Below are positions 7,221 to 16,199 of a DNA stretch of 64,000 nucleotides, one piece after another. The stretch lies in NCBI GenBank assembly GCA_021776685.1, contig JAJFFJ010000051.1, positions 1 through 64,000 of the forward strand, in the 5' to 3' direction. The DNA is from Alphaproteobacteria bacterium (lineage in GTDB: Bacteria > Pseudomonadota > Alphaproteobacteria > Bin65). The position numbers and the translations under genes were made by a program. Each line of letters begins with the position of its first letter. Positions within the stretch are counted from its first letter, which is position 1. Under the pieces are notes generated by a model, which worked only from the letters and a program-made list of their open reading frames with translations, searched no databases and had not been told where the DNA came from.

Positions 7221-8258
7221 GTGAGGATATTGATCGTCACCGACGCCTGGTTCCCCCAGGTCAACGGCGTGGTCCGGACGCTGTCGACGGTGCGGGACGA
7301 ACTGGTGGCGATGGGCCATGAGGTGGACGTGATCTCGCCCGACCGGTTCTGCAGCCTGCCCTGCCCGACCTATCCGGAGATCCGGCTGGCCATCCTGCCG
7401 GGACGGAAACTGCGACGGCTGGGCGAGGCGTTCCGGGCGGACGCGATTCACATCGCCACGGAAGGACCGCTCGGCTGGGCGGCGCGGCGGTGGTGCCGGC
7501 GGCGGAAGCTTCCCTTTACCACCAGCTTCCACACCCGGTTTCCGGAATACATCCACGCGCGACTCCGGGTGCCGGTGCGGTGGGGATACGCGCTGCTGCG
7601 GCGGTTCCACCGGCCGTCCCGCGGCGTCATGGTGGCAACCCCGTCCCTCCGCCGGGAGCTGACGGCCCGGGGCTTCGTCAACCTCAGGCGCTGGACCCGG
7701 GGGGTGGACCTTGAGCTGTTCCGTCCCCGGCCGGAACGAATGTTCGCAGACAAACCGGGGCCCATCGCGCTCTTCTGCGGGCGGGTCGCGGTAGAAAAGA
7801 ATATCGCCGCCTTCCTCGACCTCGATATCGAAGGCACCAAGGTCGTCGTGGGCGACGGGCCGCAGTTGACGGCGCTGGCGCGGCGTCATCCGGACGTGGT
7901 CTTCACCGGCTACAAGACAGGCGAGGACCTCGCCCGGCACATTGCTTCTGCGGATGTATTCGTCTTTCCCAGTCTGACGGACACGTTCGGACTGGTGTTG
8001 CTGGAAGCGATGGCCAGCGGCGTGCCGGTGGCGGCTTATCCGGTGACCGGGCCCGTGGACGTGGTGACCGACCCGCGGGCCGGCTGTCTGGACGATGATC
8101 TGGCTACCGCCATCCGCAATGCGCTGACCCTTCGCGGGGAGAATTGCCGGGCTTTTGCCGAGACCTATTCCTGGCGCGCCTGCGCGCAGTTGTTCGTAGA
8201 GAACTTGCATCCGTTGCCCGCATCAGGGATAAGCCAGCCGGCGCCTGCGTCGCCGTAA
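7221..8258 (+). CDS. GT4-family glycosyltransferase
   Basis: A 345-residue GT-B glycosyltransferase. The N-terminal half begins MRILIVTDAWFPQVNGVVRT, typical of the mannosyl- and sulfoquinovosyl-type GT4 enzymes that work on membrane lipids, and contains ATEGPLG and TSFHTRFPEY. The C-terminal half has the donor site: LFCGRVAVEKN, VVGDGP, then PSLTDTFGLVLLEAMASGVPVAA with the EX7E pair. It starts at a GTG, where the fold begins at once. It follows the LpxH-like gene by 49 bases and precedes a phosphatase, a trio seen together in alphaproteobacteria. The acceptor is probably a glycerolipid; the sugar is not predictable. Confidence 0.88.
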   Translation: MRILIVTDAWFPQVNGVVRTLSTVRDELVAMGHEVDVISPDRFCSLPCPTYPEIRLAILPGRKLRRLGEAFRADAIHIATEGPLGWAARRWCRRRKLPFTTSFHTRFPEYIHARLRVPVRWGYALLRRFHRPSRGVMVATPSLRRELTARGFVNLRRWTRGVDLELFRPRPERMFADKPGPIALFCGRVAVEKNIAAFLDLDIEGTKVVVGDGPQLTALARRHPDVVFTGYKTGEDLARHIASADVFVFPSLTDTFGLVLLEAMASGVPVAAYPVTGPVDVVTDPRAGCLDDDLATAIRNALTLRGENCRAFAETYSWRACAQLFVENLHPLPASGISQPAPASP

Positions 8259-8300
8259 AACCGGCTTCCGGCCGGCGGCAGGCGGCGTCAAACCCGCGAG

Positions 8301-8996
8301 ATGCGACAACAGAAAGTCCAGGTGCCCATGGGCCACATGGAAAACCAGCTTGCGACCCGATGGGGGCGGTTCAAGACCTATCTTGACCTGCTGTTCGTCG
8401 ATCATGCGATTTTCCGGGTGTCATGGACCAATTTCAGCCGGGTCGGCGGCCAGCTCTACCGCTCCAATCATCCGATGCAGCGGCATATCCGCAGCGCGGC
8501 GCGTATGGGCATCAAATCGCTGATCAACCTGCGGGGCGAAAACCCGTCCAGCTGGTACTATCTGGAGGCGGAGGCCTGTGAGCGCTATGGCGTCGAGCTG
8601 GTCAATTTTCCCGTCAAATCACGTGACGCGCCCAGCAAAGAGCTGATTCACGGGTCGAAGGACCTGTTCGACCGCATCACCTATCCAGCGCTGATGCACT
8701 GTAAATCCGGTGCCGACCGGGCGGGGCTCATGGGCGTGCTCTACCTGCTGCTGCACGAGGGCCGGCCGATTGAAGAGGCAATGCGCCAGCTCGGCTGGGC
8801 CCACGGTCACGTGCGATCGTCCAAAACCGGGGTCCTGGATCATTTTTTCGAGACCTATGCCGCTGCCACCCGCGACAATCCGATGGATTTCCTCGCATGG
8901 GTTGACCAAGTCTACGATCCTGTGGCCGTCAAGGCGTCATTCAAACCCGGCCTGTTCGGCCAAACCCTGGGTGACCGCCTGTTGCGCCGCGAATGA
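8301..8996 (+). CDS. Dual-specificity/tyrosine phosphatase family protein
   Basis: A 231-residue protein with the CX5R phosphatase loop HCKSGADRAG in its centre, preceded by a family-typical LYRSNHP and INLRGENP block. These are features of DSP/PTP-type phosphatases that act on proteins, lipids or sugar phosphates. A general-acid Asp is plausible in KSRDAPS. The first 25 residues may be over-extended; ATGs at 8328 and 8337 are alternatives, and none has a good ribosome site. Its place between a lipid glycosyltransferase and MsbA suggests a lipid or LPS phosphate substrate rather than phosphotyrosine, which is inference. Confidence 0.85.
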   Translation: MRQQKVQVPMGHMENQLATRWGRFKTYLDLLFVDHAIFRVSWTNFSRVGGQLYRSNHPMQRHIRSAARMGIKSLINLRGENPSSWYYLEAEACERYGVELVNFPVKSRDAPSKELIHGSKDLFDRITYPALMHCKSGADRAGLMGVLYLLLHEGRPIEEAMRQLGWAHGHVRSSKTGVLDHFFETYAAATRDNPMDFLAWVDQVYDPVAVKASFKPGLFGQTLGDRLLRRE

Positions 8997-9026
8997 CGTC
9001 ATTCGCCGTCCCGTGCTAGGCTGCTC

Positions 9027-10961
9027 ATGGCCATCCGGCGTTTCCGGCGCCGCAAGAAAGACCCGCAATTGACCGAGACCACGGCACCTCCGGCGGCCAA
9101 TCCGCCATCTGAACCCGCACCGCAGGACGATGCCGACCGTCCCCGCAGCCGCACGCTCGCACTGATGGGTCGCATCGTGCGCGAGTACCAACTGCGGCAC
9201 TGGAAGAAGATCGTCGCCGGGCTCTTGTGCATGGCGCTGGTGGCGACTTGTACCTTTGCGCTGCCGTTCCTGCTGCGCGATGTGCTGGATGGCGCGCTCA
9301 CGGGTGAGCCGATTAGCCTGCCTGGTGCGCTGGAAGGCATGATGACGGGTCTGTTCGCGGCCGATCCCCGCCTCAACAATGTGATTTTCGTCGCGGTTAC
9401 CGTCGCCTGTTTGTTCATCATCAAGGGCAGCTCGGCTTATGGCGGCGAAACCCTCATGGCGATGGTCGGCCAGCGCAGCGTCGCCGATATTCAGACCGGC
9501 ATGTACGCTAATATGATGCGCTCAGACTTGGCGCATTTTCACAACACTTCGACCGGCTCGATGATCTCAGCCTTCATCAGCGACGCCACCAAGATGCGAA
9601 CGTTGTTTGCGGACACAATCACCGGCATCGGCCGCGATCTGGTCACGGCGCTTGGCTTGATCGTGGCCATGTTCGTGCTGGACTGGATTCTGTCTCTGCT
9701 GGTGTTCATCGTTTTCCCGCTGGCGATTTGGCCGATCATGGTTCTGGGCCGCAAGATGCGGAAAGTGTCCGGCCATACCCAGCAGGAGATGGCGCATTTT
9801 ACGACCTTGCTGGATGAAAGTTTCGAAGGCGCCCGGCACGTCAAAGCCTATGGCATGGAGGATTACGAAACCCGTCGCGCCGGCAGCCTGATCGACCGTA
9901 TCTACCGCCTGAATATCCGTGCCGTGCGGACCCGTGCCGTGGCGGAGCCCCTGCTGGAGGTGATTGCCGGCATCGCCATTGCGGGGATCATCCTCTATGC
10001 CGGAATTCAGATCATCGACAAGGTGCGCACGCCGGGAGACTTCCTAGCCTTTGTCGCGGCGCTGCTGTTTGCCTACGAGCCTGTCCGCCGCCTGGCCCGG
10101 CTGAACGCCAATATGCAGGAGGGGCTCGCCGCGGCCGATAGAGTCTTCCACCAGCTGGACCGGCGACCCTCCATTGTCGACAAGCCGGGCGCCGGTGTTT
10201 TGAAGGTGACGGCCGGTCATATCCGGTTCGAAGCGGTTACCTTTTCTTACACGGAAGGCGCGGCGGCTCTCGCTGAAATTACATTGGACGTGCCAGCCGG
10301 CAAGACTGTGGCGCTGGTCGGGCCCAGTGGCGCCGGGAAATCCACAGTGCAAAACCTGATCCCGCGCTTCTACGACGTGGATCTGGGGCGGGTCGAAGTA
10401 GACGGAACTGACGTGCGCGATGTCACGATTGCGTCGCTGCGCGCCAACATCGGCCTCGTCAGTCAGGAAACGAGCCTGTTCGATGACACGATTCTAGCCA
10501 ACATCGCCTATGGGCGGGCGGGCGCCACAGACGCTGACATCAAGGCAGCGGCGCAGGCAGCGGCTGCCCATGACTTCATCGAGGGATTGCCCGAGGGCTA
10601 CCAGACCCGGGTCGGGGGCATGGGCGTGAAGCTGTCCGGCGGTCAGCGCCAGCGCATCTCCATCGCGCGGGCAATCCTCAAGAACGCGCCGATCCTGCTG
10701 CTGGACGAGGCGACGTCGGCGCTGGACAACGAATCGGAGAGGCAGGTGCAGGCAGCGCTGAAGAAGTTGATGACAGGCCGCACCACCCTGGTCATTGCTC
10801 ACCGCCTGTCGACCGTTGCGGACGCTGACCTGATCTATGTGCTGGACCAGGGGCGGGTTGCCGAGTCCGGCAGCCATGACGACCTGCTCGGCCAGGAGGG
10901 GCTCTACGCCGATCTCTACCGCACCCATCTGTCGTCCACCGATGCGGCGGCGGCGGAGTAG
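9027..10961 (+). CDS. msbA: MsbA-type ABC lipid exporter (fused permease-ATPase)
   Basis: A 644-residue half-transporter. After a 55-residue charged lead come six predicted helices (about residues 60-350), then the nucleotide-binding domain with Walker A GPSGAGKST, Q-loop VSQETSLFDDTI, signature LSGGQRQR, Walker B ILLLDEATSALD and H-loop VIAHRLST. This is the MsbA/LmrA architecture, and the adjacent waaA and lpxK genes point to lipid A-core flipping across the inner membrane. The start is the first ATG after the phosphatase; its ribosome site is weak. A general multidrug role cannot be excluded from sequence alone. Confidence 0.9.
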   Translation: MAIRRFRRRKKDPQLTETTAPPAANPPSEPAPQDDADRPRSRTLALMGRIVREYQLRHWKKIVAGLLCMALVATCTFALPFLLRDVLDGALTGEPISLPGALEGMMTGLFAADPRLNNVIFVAVTVACLFIIKGSSAYGGETLMAMVGQRSVADIQTGMYANMMRSDLAHFHNTSTGSMISAFISDATKMRTLFADTITGIGRDLVTALGLIVAMFVLDWILSLLVFIVFPLAIWPIMVLGRKMRKVSGHTQQEMAHFTTLLDESFEGARHVKAYGMEDYETRRAGSLIDRIYRLNIRAVRTRAVAEPLLEVIAGIAIAGIILYAGIQIIDKVRTPGDFLAFVAALLFAYEPVRRLARLNANMQEGLAAADRVFHQLDRRPSIVDKPGAGVLKVTAGHIRFEAVTFSYTEGAAALAEITLDVPAGKTVALVGPSGAGKSTVQNLIPRFYDVDLGRVEVDGTDVRDVTIASLRANIGLVSQETSLFDDTILANIAYGRAGATDADIKAAAQAAAAHDFIEGLPEGYQTRVGGMGVKLSGGQRQRISIARAILKNAPILLLDEATSALDNESERQVQAALKKLMTGRTTLVIAHRLSTVADADLIYVLDQGRVAESGSHDDLLGQEGLYADLYRTHLSSTDAAAAE

Positions 10962-11000
10962 CCGTTTGCCGGCGCCTGGCAGCACCGGGTGGGCCGGCCA

Positions 11001-12428
11001 ATGATGGGGCTCTACCGGCCCCTCTCCGCGGCGCTGACGCCATGGGCGCGCCATGTGTTGCGGCGGCGGGAGCGCCGCGGCAAGGAGGAAGCAGAGCGGC
11101 TGACCGAGCGCATGGGCCAGCCGGGGCGACCCCGCCCCGACGGACCGTTGGTCTGGATCCATGCGGCCAGCGTTGGCGAGGCCCTATCGACTCTGCCCGT
11201 GATAGAACGCATCGCCAGCCGTGATAAGGCTCCGCATGTGTTGGTGACAACGGGCACGGTTACCTCTGCCCGGCTGATGGCGGATCGCCTGCCTGATCGC
11301 GCTTTCCACCAATATGTGCCGGTGGATTGTGCGCCATGGGTCACGGCCTTTCTGGATCACTGGCGGCCCGACGCGGCGCTCTGGACTGAATCCGAACTGT
11401 GGCCCAATCTCGTTACTCAGACTGCCGCCCGCGATATCCCGATGGCGTTGATCAACGCGCGACTCTCCCGGCGGTCCTTCCGGCGCTGGCGCCGGCTTCC
11501 CTGGCTGGGCAAGCCACTGGTGCGGGCGTTCCGGTTGATCGCGGCGGAATCAGCTGCCAGTGCTGAGCGATACGCAAAGCTCGGCGGCCGCGAAGTTATT
11601 GCTCCCGGTAACATCAAGCACGCTGCAGCGCCACTGCCCGTGGACGATATGGAGCTGGTTGGAATGCGTTCGGCCGTGGGCGGTCGACCGCTCTGGGTTG
11701 CCGCCAGCACCCACCCGGGCGAGGAGAAGCTGGTCGCGGATGCCCACCGGATCATCCGCCGGCGCCATCAGCAGTTGCTGACCATCATCGTACCGCGCCA
11801 CCCTGAACGTGGAGCGGCCGTTGCGGCCGACGTTGCAGCGGATGACATCACATTGGCGCAACGGTCCAAAACCCAGATGCCGGGTACCACGACCGGAATC
11901 TATATCGCCGATACCCTTGGCGAACTTGGCTTGTTCTACCGCCTGGCCGAGATCGTCTTTGTCGGCGGCACCCTGGCAGCCAAGGGCGGGCAGAACCCGA
12001 TCGAACCGGCCATGCTCGACTCGGCAATCCTGCATGGCCCGTCCGTGGAGAATTTCGCCGACATTTTTGATGCGCTGGCCACCGCTGGAGGCTCGTTCCC
12101 GGTGGCGGATGCGCCCGGCCTGGCGGCCGCGGTGATGCGTCTGCTCGACAGCCGCGATGCTCTCAACCTCGCGACAGCGGCGGCGCGTACTGTGGCGGAT
12201 GGTGAACGCCACGTGATCGACCGGCTGATGGATCATCTCCACCCTTTCCTCGATGAGGCGCTAGTGGCGGCCAGCCGACCCCCGCGGTCCGATGGTCCGG
12301 CATCGGGCCAAACCACGGGCCAAACCACGGGCCAGACCTCGGGTCAGACCTCGGGGGCGCCGGCCGTGCCGGCTGACTCCGGGCCTGCGAATGACACAAG
12401 CCCGGAGGCCGGCAATGCGGGCACCTGA
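11001..12428 (+). CDS. waaA: 3-deoxy-D-manno-octulosonic acid (Kdo) transferase
   Basis: WaaA transfers Kdo from CMP-Kdo to lipid IVA at the inner membrane. The N-terminus (MGLYRPLSAALTPWARHVLRRR) is the usual membrane-proximal start, followed by IHAASVGEALSTLPVIERI, WTESELWPN, and a C-terminal GT-B half with NIKHA, AASTHPGEE, IVPRHPER, and VGGTLAAKGGQNPIEPA. ATG 11001 or 11004 fits the family start; a GTG at 10989 is also in frame. The last 60 residues are a non-conserved tail made of a 12-base tandem repeat (GQTT/GQTS units) and Pro/Ala-rich sequence. The stop overlaps lpxK by 14 bases. Confidence 0.94.
   Translation: MMGLYRPLSAALTPWARHVLRRRERRGKEEAERLTERMGQPGRPRPDGPLVWIHAASVGEALSTLPVIERIASRDKAPHVLVTTGTVTSARLMADRLPDRAFHQYVPVDCAPWVTAFLDHWRPDAALWTESELWPNLVTQTAARDIPMALINARLSRRSFRRWRRLPWLGKPLVRAFRLIAAESAASAERYAKLGGREVIAPGNIKHAAAPLPVDDMELVGMRSAVGGRPLWVAASTHPGEEKLVADAHRIIRRRHQQLLTIIVPRHPERGAAVAADVAADDITLAQRSKTQMPGTTTGIYIADTLGELGLFYRLAEIVFVGGTLAAKGGQNPIEPAMLDSAILHGPSVENFADIFDALATAGGSFPVADAPGLAAAVMRLLDSRDALNLATAAARTVADGERHVIDRLMDHLHPFLDEALVAASRPPRSDGPASGQTTGQTTGQTSGQTSGAPAVPADSGPANDTSPEAGNAGT
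12305..12352 (+). repeat. Four 12-bp tandem repeats in the waaA tail
   Basis: Units GGGCCAAACCAC (twice), GGGCCAGACCTC and GGGTCAGACCTC follow each other without gaps and stay in frame, coding for GQTT, GQTT, GQTS, GQTS. This is an in-frame slippage repeat in a dispensable tail, likely variable between strains. Confidence 0.8.
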
Positions 12429-13458
12429 GTTTTGGCGCAGCCGCGGCGCGGTCTCCAACCTGCTGTGGCCGGCAGCCCAGGTCTGGCGTCTGGTCACTGC
12501 CCGGAGGATCGCCCAGCCGCCGCGTTTCCGTGCACCGGTGCCCGTGATCTGCGTCGGCAACGTCACCGCTGGTGGCACCGGCAAGACCCCCGTGGCAATG
12601 TCGCTCGCGGCCCATCTGGCTGAACGCGGAATTGCTGCCCATTTTCTCAGCCGGGGTTACCGTGGCCAACTGGCCGGGCCGGTCCAGGTTGATCCCCAGC
12701 ACCACAGCTTCCGCGATGTGGGCGATGAGCCGTTGCTGCTCGCGGCCCAGGCGCCGACCTGGGTGGCGCGCGACCGGGCGGCGGGGGGCGCGGCGGCCGT
12801 GGCTGCCGGCGCCCAGGCCCTGGTTATGGATGATGGATTTCAGAACCCCACCGTCGCCAAAGACATATCCCTTCTTGTGGTCGATGGAGGATTTGGCTTT
12901 GGCAACCACCGCTGCTTGCCGTCTGGGCCGATGCGGGAGCCCTTAGCAGATGCATTGGCGCGCGCTCACGCCGTGGTCATCGTCGGCGACGACCGGGAGG
13001 AGGTCGAGGCGGAGGTACTTGCGATCCGCCGCTTGCCCATTCTGACCGCTCGCTACGTTCCGGCGCCCGCCGCGGAGGCGCTGGCGGGAAAGCGCGTTGT
13101 GGCTTTCGCCGGCATCGGCCGGCCGGAGAAGTTCTTCGAAACCCTGGTGCTGCTTGGCGCGGAACTGGTGGAGGCAATCCCGTATCCGGACCACCATGCC
13201 TTTGCCGACAATGACATCATGATGGCCTGCGAGATTGCTGCCGAGCGGGACGCAATTCCCGTGACGACGGAGAAAGATTTTGTCCGCCTGCCCCGCGAGG
13301 CCCAGCCGATGGTCACGCCGGTGCCTGTCACGCTGGCGTGGGAAGATGAGGCGGCGCTGGCGCGCATCATTGGCGGCCTCCTCTCTACTGGCCGCGGCGG
13401 CCCCGATGCATCCGGCCCCGACTCCTTTGGCTCCGGCTCCGCCGGCGTTTCGACCTGA
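12415..13458 (+). CDS. lpxK: Tetraacyldisaccharide 4'-kinase
   Basis: LpxK phosphorylates the 4' position of the lipid A precursor. The 347-residue protein has the membrane-associated N-terminus (FWRSRGAVSNLLWPAAQVWRL), a P-loop in VGNVTAGGTGKTPV, LSRGY, the DEPLLLA block, MDDGFQNP and FAGIGRPEKFFETL, then TEKDFVRLP. The start at 12415 has GGAGG upstream and overlaps the end of waaA, implying coupled translation. The last 25 residues are a Gly/Ser/Asp-rich tail whose coding sequence overlaps the 3' end of the opposite-strand M23 gene by 74 bases. Length and motifs fit an active enzyme. Confidence 0.94.
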   Translation: MRAPEFWRSRGAVSNLLWPAAQVWRLVTARRIAQPPRFRAPVPVICVGNVTAGGTGKTPVAMSLAAHLAERGIAAHFLSRGYRGQLAGPVQVDPQHHSFRDVGDEPLLLAAQAPTWVARDRAAGGAAAVAAGAQALVMDDGFQNPTVAKDISLLVVDGGFGFGNHRCLPSGPMREPLADALARAHAVVIVGDDREEVEAEVLAIRRLPILTARYVPAPAAEALAGKRVVAFAGIGRPEKFFETLVLLGAELVEAIPYPDHHAFADNDIMMACEIAAERDAIPVTTEKDFVRLPREAQPMVTPVPVTLAWEDEAALARIIGGLLSTGRGGPDASGPDSFGSGSAGVST

Positions 13459-14350
13459 CGGCGCCGACGGTATGATGCATCATTTGCGCCGGGTCGAGAC
13501 GGATCTGTTTCCAGTTCATGCCCCAGTGGAGATGCGGGCCGGTGGAGCGGCCGGTTGATCCCACCTGGCCGATGATCTGACCCTGTGTCACCACATCGCC
13601 CGGTTTCACCAAAATCTTGTGCAGGTGAATATAAGTGGTGGTGACGCCGCGGCCATGGTCGAGCATCACCGTCTTTCCCGCGAAGAACAGATGGTGGGTC
13701 AGGATCACGACCCCGGGCACCGGCGCGCGTACCGGTCTGCCTCGCGCCGCAGCCAGGTCGAGGCCGAAATGGGGTTGGCGCGGGACTCCGTTAAAGAAGC
13801 GCTGGTTGCCGTAGACTCCTGAAATGCGCCCCGCCACGGGCCATTTGAACGGCCGCGTGAAATCCCGCCGGTCGCTGAACCGTTTGCGCGCTTCCACCAC
13901 CATCAGGAATTCTCGCTTGATCCGCGCTTTCTGGCGCTTCGGTGGCGTCACATATTTCCGCGCCACACCTTTGATGCGCTGCACGCGGTATCGGCGCTGG
14001 CGGATCTTCAGCTGGTGGGAAATCACCTGGCCGTTTGGGAGTCTCACCTTCAGCACCGCTGTGGGCGGCGCTTCCCGGCCCAGGCCAAAGACAAACAGCC
14101 CATCTGCTGCGACAGGCAACTTGTCCCGCACCCGCTTGCGCGCTTTTTCCCACCAGAACTTGCGGTCGATCACCAGAGTGACGGTGGCCCCTGACACGGT
14201 TTTGCCAATCACCAGGCCGCCCTGGACGAGCTGTCCCCGGAGCGCCAGCGGCAGGCCGCCTTGCTGGGCCATCGCGGATGTTGCCAGCAACGTGAGGGCC
14301 ACCGCTGCTGCGCCCCGTTGGATCCAAGTTGGCATCACCGTTTCAGTCAC
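13385..14350 (-). CDS. M23 family metallopeptidase (LytM-like), exported
   Basis: A 321-residue periplasmic endopeptidase-like protein. A signal peptide (about residues 8-28, ending AMAQ) leads into a basic N-terminal domain of about 150 residues, then the M23 domain with HFGLDLAAARG (first zinc His and Asp), YIHLH, and GPHLHWGMN (catalytic and third zinc His). All zinc ligands of the active LytM group are present, so it probably cleaves peptidoglycan peptides. It starts at a GTG whose first bases overlap the xseA stop (GTGA), so the two are translationally coupled. The C-terminus is an Arg/Ser/Gly-rich tail overlapping lpxK antisense. Confidence 0.9.
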   Translation of the reverse strand: MTETVMPTWIQRGAAAVALTLLATSAMAQQGGLPLALRGQLVQGGLVIGKTVSGATVTLVIDRKFWWEKARKRVRDKLPVAADGLFVFGLGREAPPTAVLKVRLPNGQVISHQLKIRQRRYRVQRIKGVARKYVTPPKRQKARIKREFLMVVEARKRFSDRRDFTRPFKWPVAGRISGVYGNQRFFNGVPRQPHFGLDLAAARGRPVRAPVPGVVILTHHLFFAGKTVMLDHGRGVTTTYIHLHKILVKPGDVVTQGQIIGQVGSTGRSTGPHLHWGMNWKQIRLDPAQMMHHTVGAVRSKRRRSRSQRSRGRMHRGRRGQ

Positions 14351-15852
14351 AGAAGCGACCCCTGGCTGTCGTCAGGGTCAGGCTTTTTGCGCCGGGTCGG
14401 GCGCACGCCGGGGCGTTTCGCGGAAGATGTTGGAGGAGGCGTCGCAGGGGCCAATTCGCCAGCGCCGTCGATCCGCGCGGGTGCGGCGCCGTCGTGAAAG
14501 CGGATCGCAACCTGGGCCCCGGGTCGGGCGTCCTTGACCGTGGTCACCGGTGTGCCGTCTGGGGATTGCACCAGCGCAAAGCCACGCTCGAGAACACGCT
14601 CGTAAGACAACGAATTGAGCAGCGCACCGGCGGCATCCAGCCTGCTGCCGGCGTCCGCAAGTCGGCGGCTTGTCAGATGGTCCATTCGCGCCGCCTGGTC
14701 GCGGATACGCTCCTGCCCGCGGGCAATCTTCTCGTCCAGGCTGCGCCGTTGAACACGGCTGCCGGCCAGGGTCAGCTGCTGACCCTTCTGGCGCAGCCAG
14801 CCGCGGATCGCGTTGCCCAGGCGCTCCACCCGGTCATCCAGCCGTTGTGCGCCGGTCTCGATCACACGTCGCGGGTCGGGCAGGCCGCGGCCCAGTCCTT
14901 CCAGGCGCAGACGCCGTTCCTCTACCAGCCGGTGCATCGCGCCGATCATCCGGCGGCTGTCATCGGTGACTTGGGCCAGCAATTCTGCGCGCACTGGCAC
15001 CGCCATCTCGGCGGCGGCCGTGGGTGTGGGCGCACGCCGGTCGGCGGCAAAGTCGATCAAGGTCGTGTCGGTCTCGTGGCCAACGGCGGATATCAGGGGA
15101 ATTTCGGACGCGGCGGCAGCCCTGACCACCACTTCTTCGTTGAAGGCCCACAGATCTTCCAATGCGCCACCACCGCGCGCCACGATGAGCAGGTCCGGGC
15201 GGGGGACCGGTCCGTCCTCGGGAATCGCGTTGAAGCCGGAGATGGCGGAGGCCACTTGCGTGGCTGCTCCGTCGCCCTGCACCAGCACGGGCCACAACAA
15301 AACATGCCGGGGAAAGCGGTCCGCCAGACGGTGCAGAATATCCCGGATTACCGCGCCCGTGGGCGACGTGACAACGCCGATTACCTCGGGAAGGAACGGC
15401 AGGTCGCGCTTGCGTTCGGCGTCAAACAGACCTTCTGCCGCTAGTTGGCGCCGGCGTTCCTCCAACAATTTCAGCAGCGCGCCTTCGCCGGCGTGCTCCA
15501 CGGATTCGATGACGATCTGATATTTGGACCGGCCCGGATATGTGGTCAGCCGCCCGGTGGCGATGATTTCCAGACCGTCTTCCGGCTGTACAGACAGGCG
15601 GCCAGCGGTGCCGCGCCAACAAACCGCATCGAGCACCGACTGGTCATCCTTGAGCGTCATGTAGAGGTGCCCGGAGGCGGCCTGCTTGAAACCGGAAATC
15701 TCGCCCCGTACCCGCACATGGCCAAATTCGCCCTCCACCGTGCGTTTCAACGCCTGGCTGATTTCCGTCACCGAAAATTCAGGCACATTGGACGCGGTGG
15801 CGGCTGGGTCCGTCGGCCCTTTTGGGGTCGCGGCTTGGGAAAGCGTGGTCAT
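14347..15852 (-). CDS. xseA: Exodeoxyribonuclease VII large subunit
   Basis: XseA is the large subunit of ExoVII, which degrades single-stranded DNA. The 501-residue protein has an N-terminal OB-fold (FSVTEISQALKRTVEGEFGHVRVRGEIS split over the first 60 residues), the catalytic core with VVTSPTGAVIRDIL, RGGGALEDLWAFN and SAVGHETDTTLIDFAADRRAPTP, a long coiled-coil region (about 290-400), and a short C-terminal domain with RGFALV. A Pro-rich basic tail of about 35 residues ends it. It is divergent from purD; GTGGG repeats lie 49 bases upstream. The small subunit XseB is not in the window. Confidence 0.95.
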   Translation of the reverse strand: MTTLSQAATPKGPTDPAATASNVPEFSVTEISQALKRTVEGEFGHVRVRGEISGFKQAASGHLYMTLKDDQSVLDAVCWRGTAGRLSVQPEDGLEIIATGRLTTYPGRSKYQIVIESVEHAGEGALLKLLEERRRQLAAEGLFDAERKRDLPFLPEVIGVVTSPTGAVIRDILHRLADRFPRHVLLWPVLVQGDGAATQVASAISGFNAIPEDGPVPRPDLLIVARGGGALEDLWAFNEEVVVRAAAASEIPLISAVGHETDTTLIDFAADRRAPTPTAAAEMAVPVRAELLAQVTDDSRRMIGAMHRLVEERRLRLEGLGRGLPDPRRVIETGAQRLDDRVERLGNAIRGWLRQKGQQLTLAGSRVQRRSLDEKIARGQERIRDQAARMDHLTSRRLADAGSRLDAAGALLNSLSYERVLERGFALVQSPDGTPVTTVKDARPGAQVAIRFHDGAAPARIDGAGELAPATPPPTSSAKRPGVRPTRRKKPDPDDSQGSLL

Positions 15853-16199
15853 GGGTTCTTTTCTACCCTGAATGGGGCGGTTTTCGGAATTTCTTCAGAT
15901 GTGGGTAAATGTGGGGGAATGTGGGGGAGGCAGCCCACGGCCAAAGCAGCCTTTGTTGGCAGGCAGGGAAATGTACCGGCAAACGCCGCCGTTGCTTCGA
16001 AACGTAGAGCTAGGAAAATAGTCAAAATACATCTCCTTTCAAGGCCACTCAATCGTCTGTGCGGTGACGGCAGGTACGGTCGCCGTGCGACCGTCGCCAT
16101 CCACAAACCGTCCCCACCGGGGCGGGGCGCCGCCTTGACTTGATCCGGGCGGCGGGCGCTATTCGCGGTCAAACCGGGGTGCAGAATGGGCGGACGGCG
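15853..16199. other. Divergent xseA/purD intergenic region
   Basis: This 347-base gap holds the phased GTGGG repeats next to xseA (15901-15930) and an AT-richer patch around 16000-16035 (AGCTAGGAAAATAGTCAAAA) that could carry promoters for purD. I see no tRNA, small RNA gene or credible small reading frame. The purD start at 16200 was chosen on the conserved protein N-terminus. Confidence 0.5.
15901..15930 (+). promoter_or_regulatory. Phased 10-bp GTGGG repeats, MraZ-box-like, upstream of xseA
   Basis: Three contiguous units GTGGGTAAAT, GTGGGGGAAT and GTGGGGGAGG repeat every ten bases. The block ends 49 bases from the xseA start and lies in the same orientation relative to its gene (GTGGG on the template strand) as the block before pmbA at 4562-4599. 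The shared GATGTGGG lead and three-unit layout suggest a common regulator. Confidence 0.55.

Noticed and set aside
12305-12352. Repeat array considered as CRISPR-like
   Set aside because: The units are contiguous 12-base repeats without spacers and stay in the waaA frame.
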